Below, piece after piece: positions 27,042 through 35,430 of a stretch of DNA of 64,000 nucleotides; the stretch's first letter is position 1; each line of letters starts with the position of its first letter. Both the position numbers and the translations under genes were made by a program. The notes beneath the pieces are model-generated. The model did not search any database. It was given only the letters and a program-made list of their open reading frames with translations, and had not been told where the DNA came from. This stretch comes from an uncultured Bacteroidota bacterium (lineage in GTDB: Bacteria; Bacteroidota; Bacteroidia; Chitinophagales; Chitinophagaceae), in the NCBI GenBank assembly GCA_903882805.1, contig CAIRYK010000068.1, forward strand, positions 20,709-84,708, read 5' to 3'.

Positions 27042-27082
27042 TGGGTTAGTTTTTGTTTTAAGGTTGGTTTTTTAAAATTTAA

Positions 27083-27130
27083 AATGGCCAGTATGCAAAG
27101 AAAATTATTCTTACGCAAACACTGGCCATT
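27083..27130 (-). terminator. hairpin between porX and the FMN-enzyme gene
   Basis: A 10-bp perfect stem aatggccagt/actggccatt encloses a 28-nt loop. It lies 3' of porX on the minus strand and may terminate that transcript, or sit in the leader of the next gene. Confidence 0.5.
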
Positions 27131-27218
27131 CATTATCATATCCTGCAACCATTGTACACATGCAATACACAGTGGCGTGTTTTTGAATGTGTACCGGCAA
27201 ACCTCAGCAGGTTGACTA

Positions 27219-28790
27219 TTATTTCGACTCTAATCTTACTATCGGTACAATCATTTCTTCGAGCGACACGCCTCCATGCTGAAATGTGTTGCGGTAATAG
27301 TTTACAAAGTGGTTGTAGTTATTGGGGTAGCACAGAAACACATCGCCTTTTGCGAAAATGAAGGTTGAGCTTACATTTGGACGGGGTAAGCCTGCAAGTT
27401 TTGGGTCGCGAAATGCAAATACATCCTTTTCCTCAAACTGCAGGTTGCGTCCATGCTTGTACCGTAGGTTGGTAGTAGTAGTTCTATCGCCAACACATTT
27501 ACTGGGTGTTTTTACTCTTACACTACCATGGTCGGTGGTTATGAGCACCTGAATGTTCTTGTCGGCTATTTTCTTCAGTGCACGGTGAAGCGGAGAATGT
27601 TCGAACCAGCTTACGGCAAGCGAACGATACGATATTTCATCGCCGGCAAGCTCTTTGAGCACCTCCATTTCGGTACGCGCATGCGACAACATATCAACAA
27701 AATTGTAAACAATTACCGTGAGGTCATTTTTAAGGCAGTTGTGAATATTGTCTTCCATCGACTTCGCATCATCGTTGTTAGTTATTTTTATATATTGCGA
27801 TTTGAGATGGTCAAGTTTAAGGTGTTTTAGTTGGTTATTTAAGAAGGTTTGTTCGTAAAGGTTCTTGCCGCCTTCCTCATCATCATTTTTCCATTCCAGC
27901 GGAAAGTGAGTCGCAATATCTACAGGTAGCATACCAGCAAATATGGCGTTGCGGCAATATTGTGTGGCTGTAGGCAGTATGCTATAAAAGAGATCGTCTT
28001 CCAGAATACGGAACGACTCTGTAATGATACTTTGGAATGCTTTCCAGTGGTCGAGGCGCAGATTATCTATTACCACAAGAAAGGTAGGCTTACCTTGCTT
28101 CAGGTGCGGCGCTATTTTCTGCTCAAAAACTCGGTGCGATAAAAGCGGCCCTGTTTTGCCGCCATCTTTTATCCAGTTGGCATAGTTTTTTGTTATGTAT
28201 TTAAAAAACTCGGTATTTGCCTCAGCTTTTTGCGACTGCAGGATCTCCATCATCTCGTCGCTATCGCTTTTGCCCATTTCCAGCTCCCAATACACCAATT
28301 TTTTGTACAGCTCTTTCCATTCCTCGTGATTGGGATTGTTACTAAGCGCCATAAACAAGTTACGGAAGTCTTGCTGATAGGCGATATTTGTTTTTTCTGA
28401 TACCAGCCTTTTGCTGTCCATAATTTTTTTAAGAGAGAGCAAAACCTGATTTGGGTTTACGGGTTTTATCAGGTAGTCCGATATTTGTCCGCCTATGGCG
28501 TCTTCCATTATATCCTCTGCCTCATTTTTGGTAATCATTACCACCGGCATATGGGGAAGCATTTCTTTAATCCGTGTAAGCGTTTCCAAACCTGTCAGGC
28601 CGGGCATACTCTCATCGAGCAACACAACATCTACTATTTTTTCTTTTAGTAATTCCAGTGCATCGTAGCCGTTAGTGAGCGGAGTTACGGAATAGCCTTT
28701 GTTTTTCAGGAAAAGAATTTGTGACTTAAGTGAATCTATTTCGTCATCCACCCATAGTATTTCGCCTTGTGTGCTCATGTTTGTTGCCAT
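27219..28790 (-). CDS. porX: T9SS response regulator PorX (receiver + PglZ domain)
   Basis: 523 aa. The N-terminal receiver (about 10-125) has ILWVDDEIDS, Asp59 in VVLLDESMPG, MITKNEA and a Lys in DYLIKPVNP. A helical linker follows, then an alkaline-phosphatase-superfamily PglZ domain from about 200 (FLVVIDNLRLDHWKA, TATQYCRNAIFAGMLP, ITTDHGSVRV). This receiver-PglZ layout is PorX, which with the kinase PorY controls type IX secretion genes in Porphyromonas and Flavobacteria; structural work on PorX shows phosphodiesterase activity. No porY is adjacent. The many T9SS cargo genes in this window are candidate downstream beneficiaries of the system. Confidence 0.93.
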   Translation of the reverse strand: MATNMSTQGEILWVDDEIDSLKSQILFLKNKGYSVTPLTNGYDALELLKEKIVDVVLLDESMPGLTGLETLTRIKEMLPHMPVVMITKNEAEDIMEDAIGGQISDYLIKPVNPNQVLLSLKKIMDSKRLVSEKTNIAYQQDFRNLFMALSNNPNHEEWKELYKKLVYWELEMGKSDSDEMMEILQSQKAEANTEFFKYITKNYANWIKDGGKTGPLLSHRVFEQKIAPHLKQGKPTFLVVIDNLRLDHWKAFQSIITESFRILEDDLFYSILPTATQYCRNAIFAGMLPVDIATHFPLEWKNDDEEGGKNLYEQTFLNNQLKHLKLDHLKSQYIKITNNDDAKSMEDNIHNCLKNDLTVIVYNFVDMLSHARTEMEVLKELAGDEISYRSLAVSWFEHSPLHRALKKIADKNIQVLITTDHGSVRVKTPSKCVGDRTTTTNLRYKHGRNLQFEEKDVFAFRDPKLAGLPRPNVSSTFIFAKGDVFLCYPNNYNHFVNYYRNTFQHGGVSLEEMIVPIVRLESK

Positions 28791-28934
28791 GTTTTTTTTA
28801 GAGGTCAGATAAATTTAGTGCAAAAACAATAGCCTGTATGTATTGGTTGCTTTGTTTAACGCAATATTGGCAGGCGCCTGTGTTTGGAATAACGTGCGAT
28901 TGCTGTTAGTATTGCACACGAAAAGTTAAACATC

Positions 28935-29396
28935 ATGTCTGCTGCAATAACGATAAGAAGGGCTGAGCGCGCCGATTGTGCAAGAATAATGGAGCTGGTG
29001 TGCGAACTGGCACAATATGAGCGCGCCCCGCACGAAGTAACCGTAACACTCGATCATTTTATAGAAAGCGGATTTGGCGCAAATCCTGTTTGGTGGGCGT
29101 TTGTAGCTGAGGTAGATGGCGTTATCAATGGTTTTGCTCTGTATTATATCCGGTATTCTACCTGGAAAGGACAGCGTATGTACCTTGAAGATATTTTGGT
29201 AACTGAAGCTGCCCGAGGAAAGGGATTAGGAAAGATGCTTATGGACGCTCTGATTGCCGAAGCGCGGGAACGCAAGCTCAACGGTATTACCTGGCAGGTA
29301 TTGGACTGGAACGAACCAGCTTTAAATTTTTACAGGAAACTGGACGGCGTAAAATTTGATGGCGAATGGGTAAATGCAGCGCTGAGCATAGATTAG
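28935..29396 (+). CDS. GNAT N-acetyltransferase (diamine acetyltransferase-like)
   Basis: 153 aa single GNAT domain. The acetyl-CoA site is visible as YLEDILVTEAARGKGLGKML (R/Q-x-x-G-x-G/A form), and the C-terminal VLDWNEPALNFYRKLDGVKF matches the spermidine/spermine acetyltransferase-like group (WNxPAxxFYxxxGA). It probably acetylates a polyamine or other small amine with acetyl-CoA. It stands alone on the plus strand, its stop 10 bp from that of the convergent barrel gene. Confidence 0.85.
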   Translation: MSAAITIRRAERADCARIMELVCELAQYERAPHEVTVTLDHFIESGFGANPVWWAFVAEVDGVINGFALYYIRYSTWKGQRMYLEDILVTEAARGKGLGKMLMDALIAEARERKLNGITWQVLDWNEPALNFYRKLDGVKFDGEWVNAALSID

Positions 29397-29406
29397 GCGT
29401 GTCTGC

Positions 29407-30267
29407 TTAGTACGTCTTAATTAACCACGCCATATCTGTGGGGCATTTATAGGTCTTAAAGTGCCAGCTCATGGTTACCATAGCCATCATATATTGATCT
29501 GAGCTGGCAGTGTTGCCACGCTGCTTATCTTTTCTGCCCAAAGGGTTGGTGGAATTTAATTCTACAGAGCGATCCTGCAATGCATAGCCGGGAGAATTGG
29601 TGGTAACCAGAAATTTGTTCGCCCCTACATAGGTTGTGCTTACATCATCCATGTAGTCGGTAAGGGTAAGGCGGTCGGCAACTTCAATAGTCATGTTTAC
29701 ACCGCCTTTTAGCCAAAACTTAACGCCTACGCCCAGCGGAAAGCATGGGGCGAAGTTGGTGTACTTTCTACTTTTATAACCCACATTCTGACCTTCTGTG
29801 CCCAATGGACGTAGATCGTATTCCTGCCCTTTGAAAACAGTATATGGGTTGTAGTAAAAACCACCTATGCCGCCGGTGAGGTAGGGGGTGATGCGGTGTT
29901 CTTTATCGCCGGTTATGAAGCTGAAGAAATTGAATTCGGATTGAAATGCAACTTCAAAGATATTGCTCTGAAAATTCAGGTTGCGTTGCTTGCTGTAAAG
30001 GTCTGAATTGAATTTATCGTCGTAACTAACGTGGGTGTAATTGGCGACCAGTTTTACAGAAATATAGGGATTGATGTGGCGGCGTGCATAAATTCCGTAA
30101 GCCCCCGAAATGGTTTTGAATCCATAGCTGTCGTTGAGGTCGCCAAAATACTGAGAGCAACCCAGCGATAATCCAACTTCAGTTTTGGTAAAGTAGGTTT
30201 GCGCTTTCGTTACCGAAAACCCAAATAATGCTAATAGTGTAAATACAACCGAAGAGGTTTTTTGCAT
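29407..30267 (-). CDS. DUF6089/PorG-like outer-membrane beta-barrel protein
   Basis: 286 aa. Signal peptide MQKTSSVVFTLLALFGFSVTKAQ, then KTEVGLSLGCSQYFGDLND, followed by alternating amphipathic strands (GIYARRHINPYISVKL..., ITPYLTGGIGGFYYNPYT, FPLGVGVKFWLKGGVNMTIE). LGxxxYxGDLN with the YLTGGIGGF block is typical of DUF6089 proteins, which include the T9SS component PorG. It is a likely small outer-membrane barrel; assignment to PorG itself would need orthology, since these genomes usually hold several DUF6089 paralogues. Confidence 0.75.
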   Translation of the reverse strand: MQKTSSVVFTLLALFGFSVTKAQTYFTKTEVGLSLGCSQYFGDLNDSYGFKTISGAYGIYARRHINPYISVKLVANYTHVSYDDKFNSDLYSKQRNLNFQSNIFEVAFQSEFNFFSFITGDKEHRITPYLTGGIGGFYYNPYTVFKGQEYDLRPLGTEGQNVGYKSRKYTNFAPCFPLGVGVKFWLKGGVNMTIEVADRLTLTDYMDDVSTTYVGANKFLVTTNSPGYALQDRSVELNSTNPLGRKDKQRGNTASSDQYMMAMVTMSWHFKTYKCPTDMAWLIKTY

Positions 30268-30391
30268 ACTATAAGGAAACGAACCGATTACTACAAAATT
30301 GCCGGACTAGCCCAAACACGTTTGAAACGCCAAAAATAGCTTTTTATTGTGTTGTGCGCTAAATGATTACTATGGCATTATGCAAAACACA

Positions 30392-30745
30392 CTATTTTTT
30401 TACGCCCACTATCACATCCGACTCATCGTTGGTGCGGAGCACAATGATTGGTTGGTGTGTTTTTTCGGATGTTTTCAATAATTCCAGATAGGCCGGGTTG
30501 GCATTGTTAGGTAGCTTGAAAAAACGGGCCGATTGCAGAAATATAACCGTAACAAAAGTTTCGTCTTTGCTCGCAGGCCTGATGGCCGCTACCGTCATTT
30601 TAGTTTCCAATGGCTTTTTCTTCTTTTTTCGCTGCGCAAATGCCGAACATGACTGCAACCCTACAACTAAAAACAATAAGATCAGCACACCTGTACGGTA
30701 TGCTGATCTTATTACGGGGTGAAATGTATTTTTATTTATGGACAT
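30392..30745 (-). CDS. small exported protein resembling the glutaminase propeptide domain
   Basis: 117 aa. A hydrophobic export segment (TGVLILLFLVVGLQSC) with an SC that could be lipidated is followed by a basic run RKKKKK. The rest (MTVAAIRPASKDETFVTVIF...ARFFKL.....YLELLK...PIIVL...DVIVGVK) aligns by eye with residues about 68-130 of the upstream protein-glutaminase (VTVANIRRAEDG...AELFTV...KLENGL...VKITF...GIVKAA). Its ATG overlaps the glutaminase stop by 10 bp (ATGTCCATAA), so the two are translationally coupled. An inhibitor, chaperone or immunity-like role is an inference from the propeptide similarity. Confidence 0.6.
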   Translation of the reverse strand: MSINKNTFHPVIRSAYRTGVLILLFLVVGLQSCSAFAQRKKKKKPLETKMTVAAIRPASKDETFVTVIFLQSARFFKLPNNANPAYLELLKTSEKTHQPIIVLRTNDESDVIVGVKK

Positions 30746-31830
30746 GTTATTCTCATGCTATAGCTCGATAGTGTGCTGTTTGTTGAGCTGTAAGTGGGGT
30801 CGGTATTGAAAGTAAGGCCTGAGTAGCCAGATGGGCTGTAGGAAGCCGTTGGCTGAATATTAATCATAGTTACATTGGCTGTGCTTGAGCATGCAGGGTT
30901 TTCCTGGAAATGCAACCAAGTAGACAACAATACGGGTTGGTCGAACATTGCAGGGTCGAACACATAGGCTTTTACGCCTGTTGGGGTATTTACGTTTACC
31001 AGCGGCGCCACATGATACCACCATGTCACACAGCAGCCGCCCCATTTAAGCGCCTTAACGCTAAGGCGGTCGCTGCCTGAATTAGCAAAACTGAATATTT
31101 TGTGTGTTGCGTAGTTGTATTTTTTATTAATAATGTAGCACATTTTATGCGCGCGGGCATAGCAACCGTCCTGGCAATATTGGAAAGAAATACACTGATC
31201 GATAGCGTATGGGCCGGGCAACGCACAGCATTGATGCGTGATGTAATCGAACATCAGATTGGCGGTAGCCAAATCGGGTATAATATTAGTCAAGCCTGCG
31301 CTTGTTTTGTCCATGATGCCCAGTGCGTCGGCGCTGTTTATCTCATCTGGGTTTACATGTGCCATATCTACGCTGCGTACTATGCCGGGTGTAGACAGCA
31401 CAGGGGCTGCGCTATGCGCGGCGCTTTCCTGCTTAGTTAATGGTTCGGCTGCTTTCACTATGCCTGTCCATGCGTTGAACGTAATTTTTACGCCCGCTTT
31501 TGCCGCCAGTCCATTCTCCAGTTTGGCAACAGCGGCTGCATCTGTTACAGTAAACAGTTCGGCCAGTTCGCAAAACGCTACCTCGCTCGAACGGCCATCT
31601 TCGGCTCTGCGAATGTTGGCGACGGTTACAATTGCCGACTCATCTGACGATGATAGCCTGCTACCGGTGAGTAGCGGCGTTTTTGTGGTTTGAGCTATTG
31701 TCTCTTTGGGCGTTGCAGGCGCCGGTGCGCTCTTGTTGCACGAATTGATTGACGCCAGTATACCAGCGACAGCTATTGCATATGCGGCAACCGTAGTCGC
31801 GGCTTTTCTCCTTAAAGTAAACTTGCTCAT
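30736..31830 (-). CDS. secreted protein-glutaminase (protein-glutamine deamidase)
   Basis: 364 aa from ATG 31830 (a GTG precedes it in frame). N-terminal export segment ending ASINSC, which may be a lipidation Cys; a propeptide-like domain (about 45-135); then the catalytic domain with the papain-like triad DGCYARAHKM (Cys223), WWYHVAPLV (His273) and VFDPAMFDQ (Asp292). The arrangement matches the Chryseobacterium protein-glutaminase family (Gln_deamidase_2 fold), which converts protein-bound Gln to Glu. It has many cysteines for possible disulfides. In the characterised enzyme the propeptide blocks the active site until removed. It is coupled to the small propeptide-like gene downstream. Confidence 0.85.
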   Translation of the reverse strand: MSKFTLRRKAATTVAAYAIAVAGILASINSCNKSAPAPATPKETIAQTTKTPLLTGSRLSSSDESAIVTVANIRRAEDGRSSEVAFCELAELFTVTDAAAVAKLENGLAAKAGVKITFNAWTGIVKAAEPLTKQESAAHSAAPVLSTPGIVRSVDMAHVNPDEINSADALGIMDKTSAGLTNIIPDLATANLMFDYITHQCCALPGPYAIDQCISFQYCQDGCYARAHKMCYIINKKYNYATHKIFSFANSGSDRLSVKALKWGGCCVTWWYHVAPLVNVNTPTGVKAYVFDPAMFDQPVLLSTWLHFQENPACSSTANVTMINIQPTASYSPSGYSGLTFNTDPTYSSTNSTLSSYSMRITCP

Positions 31831-32015
31831 CACAAAATATTTTAAAATAAACTACCGTTTTCTGAAAAAAGACGTCAGAAGCCACACAAAATACAAAGGT
31901 TTTTGGTATTAGCAAAAATAATTTTCATGGCTTTTATTTTAGCTTTTATTACACAGGTATTCAGATTTATTCTAACTTACAGTGCTTTTAAATTTTTTAC
32001 AGAAACAATACCCCG

Positions 32016-33473
32016 ATGATGAAAAAAGTATTTTCACTGCTTTTAACCTGCTGTATTTTTCAGGCGGCTAATGCCCAACATTCAGTTAAAACTACTGCCA
32101 TGACAGGCGCACATGCAAACCTTGTAAATGGTTTGCTACAAGCCAATAATAGGACACACGCAGCAGCGAAAACAACATCGACCGGGAATAGGGTTATCGC
32201 GCAAAGTACGCGCGACAACACACTTGGTACGCTAACCGACTCATCGAGTTTTAAGTACACCACCTATCGTGGATCTACTTACGATTACAGTAATCTCAAT
32301 TATCCGTTCAACTACCCATACAATGCCTCGCCCATGTTCGACTACATGGGAACATTTACCAAACCTCAGGTAATGTATGACACTTGCCGTCACTGGCAGG
32401 TAGACCCCAATACGCTTGTATACGGGTATTTTTCTACAGGATGCGCTAACTATACGCCCGATAATAAACTTGATTTGTTTACCATGCTTTGGGCCGATTC
32501 TGTATCGAAAAGCAATATGCGCTTTTTTAATACTTTCAATACGCTTAATGATATTACCCGCGCCGACCGCTACCGCTGGCGTTCGGGTGTGTTGGATAGT
32601 GGTTTCAGGCAGTTTTTTACCTACAATACGGCCAACAAGCTGATAAAAGACAGCGTTTATGAATATCACCTGGGCGTGTGGCGCATAGCTGCAAAAACGT
32701 TCTATACCTACGATCTGGCCAGCAACCTGACACAAATAGACCATTATGTAAATACAACAGATACCTCATTTTTGTTGCCGCTTATTGAGCAACTCAAATA
32801 TGTAAACACCTACGACATTAGCAACAGGTTGGCAACGGTAGAGGCAAGCTACTACGATGGTACAACGCTTGCGCCGTATATAAGAGATACGTTTGCCTAT
32901 ACAGGCGGCTCAACTTTTCACACAGCCTGGAGGCAGCATCAATGGGATGCAATAAACAGGTATTGGGCGCCCATGTTCAACATGACCAAAATACTACTGG
33001 GCGGCCAACCCGATACGGTATATATACAGGGCTTTGATAGCTTGCTGAATGCCTGGGTGCCGGCAACCATGATAAAAATGAAATACAATTCCAATAACGA
33101 CCCGGACACTATGCTGGACTACGAATTTAATTTCGTGTCTTTTCCGGCTACGCCCGACTTCACCACGGTGTACTATTACGAAACATTTACTTATTTTCTG
33201 AAAGAAGAACCGCTTGCAGGACTGAGTCAGAAGGCATACGCCTACCCAAATCCAGCAACGAACACCCTGACCATTGCCGCCGAATTGCCTGAGCAAACGC
33301 CGGTAAGTATTACTGTTATGAATATTGCGGGACAAACAGTAAGCAAAGAGCAATTTGCATGGCGCCGCGGATTGCAATTACCTGTTGACTACCTTACTCC
33401 CGGCCAGTATTGGCTATCGGTAACAGACAATTCGGGGAATGCGGTGATCAGGCAGGCGTTTATTAAACAATAG
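32016..33473 (+). CDS. secreted protein with T9SS type A sorting domain
   Basis: 485 aa. Signal peptide MMKKVFSLLLTCCIFQAANA. The middle part (about 90-390) is rich in Tyr/Asn/Asp with loosely repeated strands (YNTANKLIKDSVYEYHLG, YDLASNLTQIDHYV, YDISNRLATVEASYYDG), similar to the internal repeats of Bacteroidota RHS/YD-like or DUF4595-like secreted proteins. The C-terminus (YAYPNPATNTLTIAAELPE...VMNIAGQTVSKEQF...LTPGQYWLSVTD) is a clear type A sorting signal. Function of the body is unknown. Confidence 0.8.
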   Translation: MMKKVFSLLLTCCIFQAANAQHSVKTTAMTGAHANLVNGLLQANNRTHAAAKTTSTGNRVIAQSTRDNTLGTLTDSSSFKYTTYRGSTYDYSNLNYPFNYPYNASPMFDYMGTFTKPQVMYDTCRHWQVDPNTLVYGYFSTGCANYTPDNKLDLFTMLWADSVSKSNMRFFNTFNTLNDITRADRYRWRSGVLDSGFRQFFTYNTANKLIKDSVYEYHLGVWRIAAKTFYTYDLASNLTQIDHYVNTTDTSFLLPLIEQLKYVNTYDISNRLATVEASYYDGTTLAPYIRDTFAYTGGSTFHTAWRQHQWDAINRYWAPMFNMTKILLGGQPDTVYIQGFDSLLNAWVPATMIKMKYNSNNDPDTMLDYEFNFVSFPATPDFTTVYYYETFTYFLKEEPLAGLSQKAYAYPNPATNTLTIAAELPEQTPVSITVMNIAGQTVSKEQFAWRRGLQLPVDYLTPGQYWLSVTDNSGNAVIRQAFIKQ

Positions 33474-33518
33474 CTCGCAGTAGTCATTCGGTTTGCCTAT
33501 TTGTTTGTATTTTCGGGA

Positions 33519-34346
33519 ATGGCCTCAGTAGCTAACATATCTGTGATTAAAGTGGATGGCGGTAACCTAAGCAACACCGCCGATGTGCTGGCTGTAGAAG
33601 AGCCGCTGGAGATAAGGCTGGAGTATGGGCCCAAAGCTAACCGGATAAGCAAAGTAATATCTGTGACTATGCGCACACCTGGCGCCGATGATGAATTGGC
33701 TACTGGATTTTTGTATACCGAGGGGGTGATACAGCAGTATACCGATATAGAACGCATATACAAATGCAAGCCCGCCAACGACAATGTGATTTGCGTTTCG
33801 CTCACCGAACAGGCTACCCCCTTAGTGGGCAAGCTCGATCGTAATTTTTACACAACCTCCAGTTGCGGCGTATGCGGTAAGGCTTCTATTGATGCTGTGC
33901 GCACAGCCTGCAACCTACCCGATACATTCGATAGTTTCCGCTTTCCCGCTTCGCTGTTGGTAGCTTTGCCCGATGCATTGCGCAAAAGTCAGGATGTGTT
34001 TCAGCGCACTGGCGGGTTGCATGCTTGCGCATTATTCGATGCTGCCGGGCAAATGGTGACGCTGCGCGAAGACGTGGGCAGGCACAACGCCCTTGACAAA
34101 CTGATAGGAGCTGCCTTGCAGCAAAATATAGTGCCGCTTGCCAATCATGTATTGTTGCTAAGCGGGCGCGCCAGTTTTGAGCTGGTGCAAAAGGCTATTA
34201 TGGCCGGTGTTAAGGTTGTGGCGGCAGTAGGAGCCCCGTCGAGCCTGGCAGCCGAAATGGCCGAAGAGTGGGGTATGACGCTGATAGGTTTTTTGCGCGG
34301 CGACAGGTTCAATATTTATTCGGGCGCAGAAAGAATCGTAATTTAG
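33519..34346 (+). CDS. fdhD: formate dehydrogenase accessory sulfurtransferase FdhD
   Basis: 275 aa from ATG 33519; an in-frame TTG at 33501 is less likely. Core motifs: AVEEPLEIRLEYG, MRTPGADDELATGFLYTEG, TSSCGVCGK (the CxxC cysteines that carry sulfur from IscS), FQRTGGLHACALFDA, REDVGRHNALDKLIG and LLSGRASFELVQKA. FdhD transfers sulfur to the bis-MGD molybdenum cofactor to activate formate dehydrogenases. No formate dehydrogenase or Mo-cofactor genes lie in the window. Only 4 bp separate its stop from the next ATG, so the DUF7009 gene is co-transcribed. Confidence 0.93.
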   Translation: MASVANISVIKVDGGNLSNTADVLAVEEPLEIRLEYGPKANRISKVISVTMRTPGADDELATGFLYTEGVIQQYTDIERIYKCKPANDNVICVSLTEQATPLVGKLDRNFYTTSSCGVCGKASIDAVRTACNLPDTFDSFRFPASLLVALPDALRKSQDVFQRTGGLHACALFDAAGQMVTLREDVGRHNALDKLIGAALQQNIVPLANHVLLLSGRASFELVQKAIMAGVKVVAAVGAPSSLAAEMAEEWGMTLIGFLRGDRFNIYSGAERIVI

Positions 34347-34350
34347 CGCT

Positions 34351-34719
34351 ATGAAAATCCGTATCAAAGGCAATTCTATCCGTGTGAGGTTGTCGCGCAC
34401 CGAGGTAAACAATTTTGGCGCATTAGGCTATTTAGAAGAACATACCGAGTTTGGCCCAACCACGCTTACCTACGCGCTGGAATGCAGCAACGATATAGAC
34501 GCACTGGGCGCTGCTTACGAAGATAATAAAATAACTATGTATGTGCCGCTGGCCATGCTGAGCGAGTGGGTGGCTACAGAAACAGTAGGGTACAATGGCG
34601 CAGTAGAACTGGGCGAAGGTAAAAAACTGTCGCTACTGCTGGAAAAAGATTACCAATGTATAGACAACTCATCCGAAGATCAGTCGGATAATTATATTAA
34701 TCCGAATAAAGTGTGTTGA
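34351..34719 (+). CDS. DUF7009-like protein paired with FdhD
   Basis: 122 aa, cytoplasmic, no signal peptide. The start MKIRIKGNSIRVRLSRTEVN and the block NKITMYVPLAMLSEWVATET are those of a small conserved Bacteroidota protein (DUF7009, from recall) of unknown function that tends to sit beside fdhD. The 4-bp spacing here implies an operon, so a role linked to molybdoenzyme maturation is a reasonable inference, not shown by any motif. Confidence 0.65.
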   Translation: MKIRIKGNSIRVRLSRTEVNNFGALGYLEEHTEFGPTTLTYALECSNDIDALGAAYEDNKITMYVPLAMLSEWVATETVGYNGAVELGEGKKLSLLLEKDYQCIDNSSEDQSDNYINPNKVC

Positions 34720-34750
34720 TGAGCTTTTGTTTTGTACACAAGCGCTAAAA

Positions 34751-34790
34751 ACAACAACGCCCCGAATGAAACCATCCGGAGCGTTGTTGT
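34751..34790. terminator. bidirectional terminator
   Basis: The stem aacaacgcnccg/cggngcgttgtt (one mismatch) closes on a 12-16-nt loop between the convergent DUF7009 and glutathione peroxidase genes. Confidence 0.7.
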
Positions 34791-34805
34791 AAATTATTTA
34801 ATTGA

Positions 34806-35348
34806 CTATTTTTCAATAGCTGCTATTACTTCTGGGCTGGCTGGTTTTGTACCCGATGGGTACACTGCTATCAGCTGTCCTTTTTCATCTATCAGGTATT
34901 TCTGAAAGTTCCACTTTACTTCACTGTCTTTCAGGTTGTTGTATTTTTTGTTAGTCAACCACTGGTATATTGGCGCCATGCCGCTGCCCACTACCGATAT
35001 TTTGGCAGCCATAGGGAAAGTAACGCCATAGTTTTTCTGGCAAAAAGAGGCTATCTCTTTGTTAGTGCCAGGCTCTTGCGCGCCAAAATCGTTGGCAGGG
35101 AAACCTACTATCACCAGCTTATCCTTAAATTTTTCAGACAGCGACTGTAGTTCGGCATACTGAGGGGTATAGCCGCATTGCGATGCCGTATTGACAATCA
35201 TTATTTTTTTGCCCTTGTATTTGGCAAAATCAATAGAACCGCCATCCAGTGCAGTTACCTTAAAGTCGTAAATCGTTTTAGGAACATCAGCTTTTCCCGG
35301 CATAAAAAACATAAAAAATTTGAGTAATACAGCAATGCTTAGTGTCAT
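34806..35348 (-). CDS. glutathione peroxidase family protein (Cys type)
   Basis: 180 aa from ATG 35348. A GTG-initiated extension to 35393 overlaps a -7 box TATCTTTG (35369-35376, minus strand), which argues against it. The N-terminal hydrophobic anchor MTLSIAVLLKFFMFFM makes it membrane-attached, probably facing the periplasm. Catalytic residues: Cys58 in VNTASQCGYTPQY, Gln in GFPANDFGAQEPG, Trp/Asn in KWNFQKYLID. Non-selenium bacterial enzymes of this type usually take electrons from thioredoxin rather than glutathione. Likely role: peroxide detoxification. Confidence 0.9.
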   Translation of the reverse strand: MTLSIAVLLKFFMFFMPGKADVPKTIYDFKVTALDGGSIDFAKYKGKKIMIVNTASQCGYTPQYAELQSLSEKFKDKLVIVGFPANDFGAQEPGTNKEIASFCQKNYGVTFPMAAKISVVGSGMAPIYQWLTNKKYNNLKDSEVKWNFQKYLIDEKGQLIAVYPSGTKPASPEVIAAIEK

Positions 35349-35430
35349 GACCAATAGTTTTTGAATGTCAAAGATAGCAGATGGGTATTGCACCCGATTG
35401 CTGAATTTATAATACCTGTATAGTTAGCGT

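Noticed and set aside
35348..35393. N-terminal extension of the glutathione peroxidase from GTG
   Set aside because: The segment contains a TATCTTTG promoter box and the later ATG begins a proper membrane anchor.
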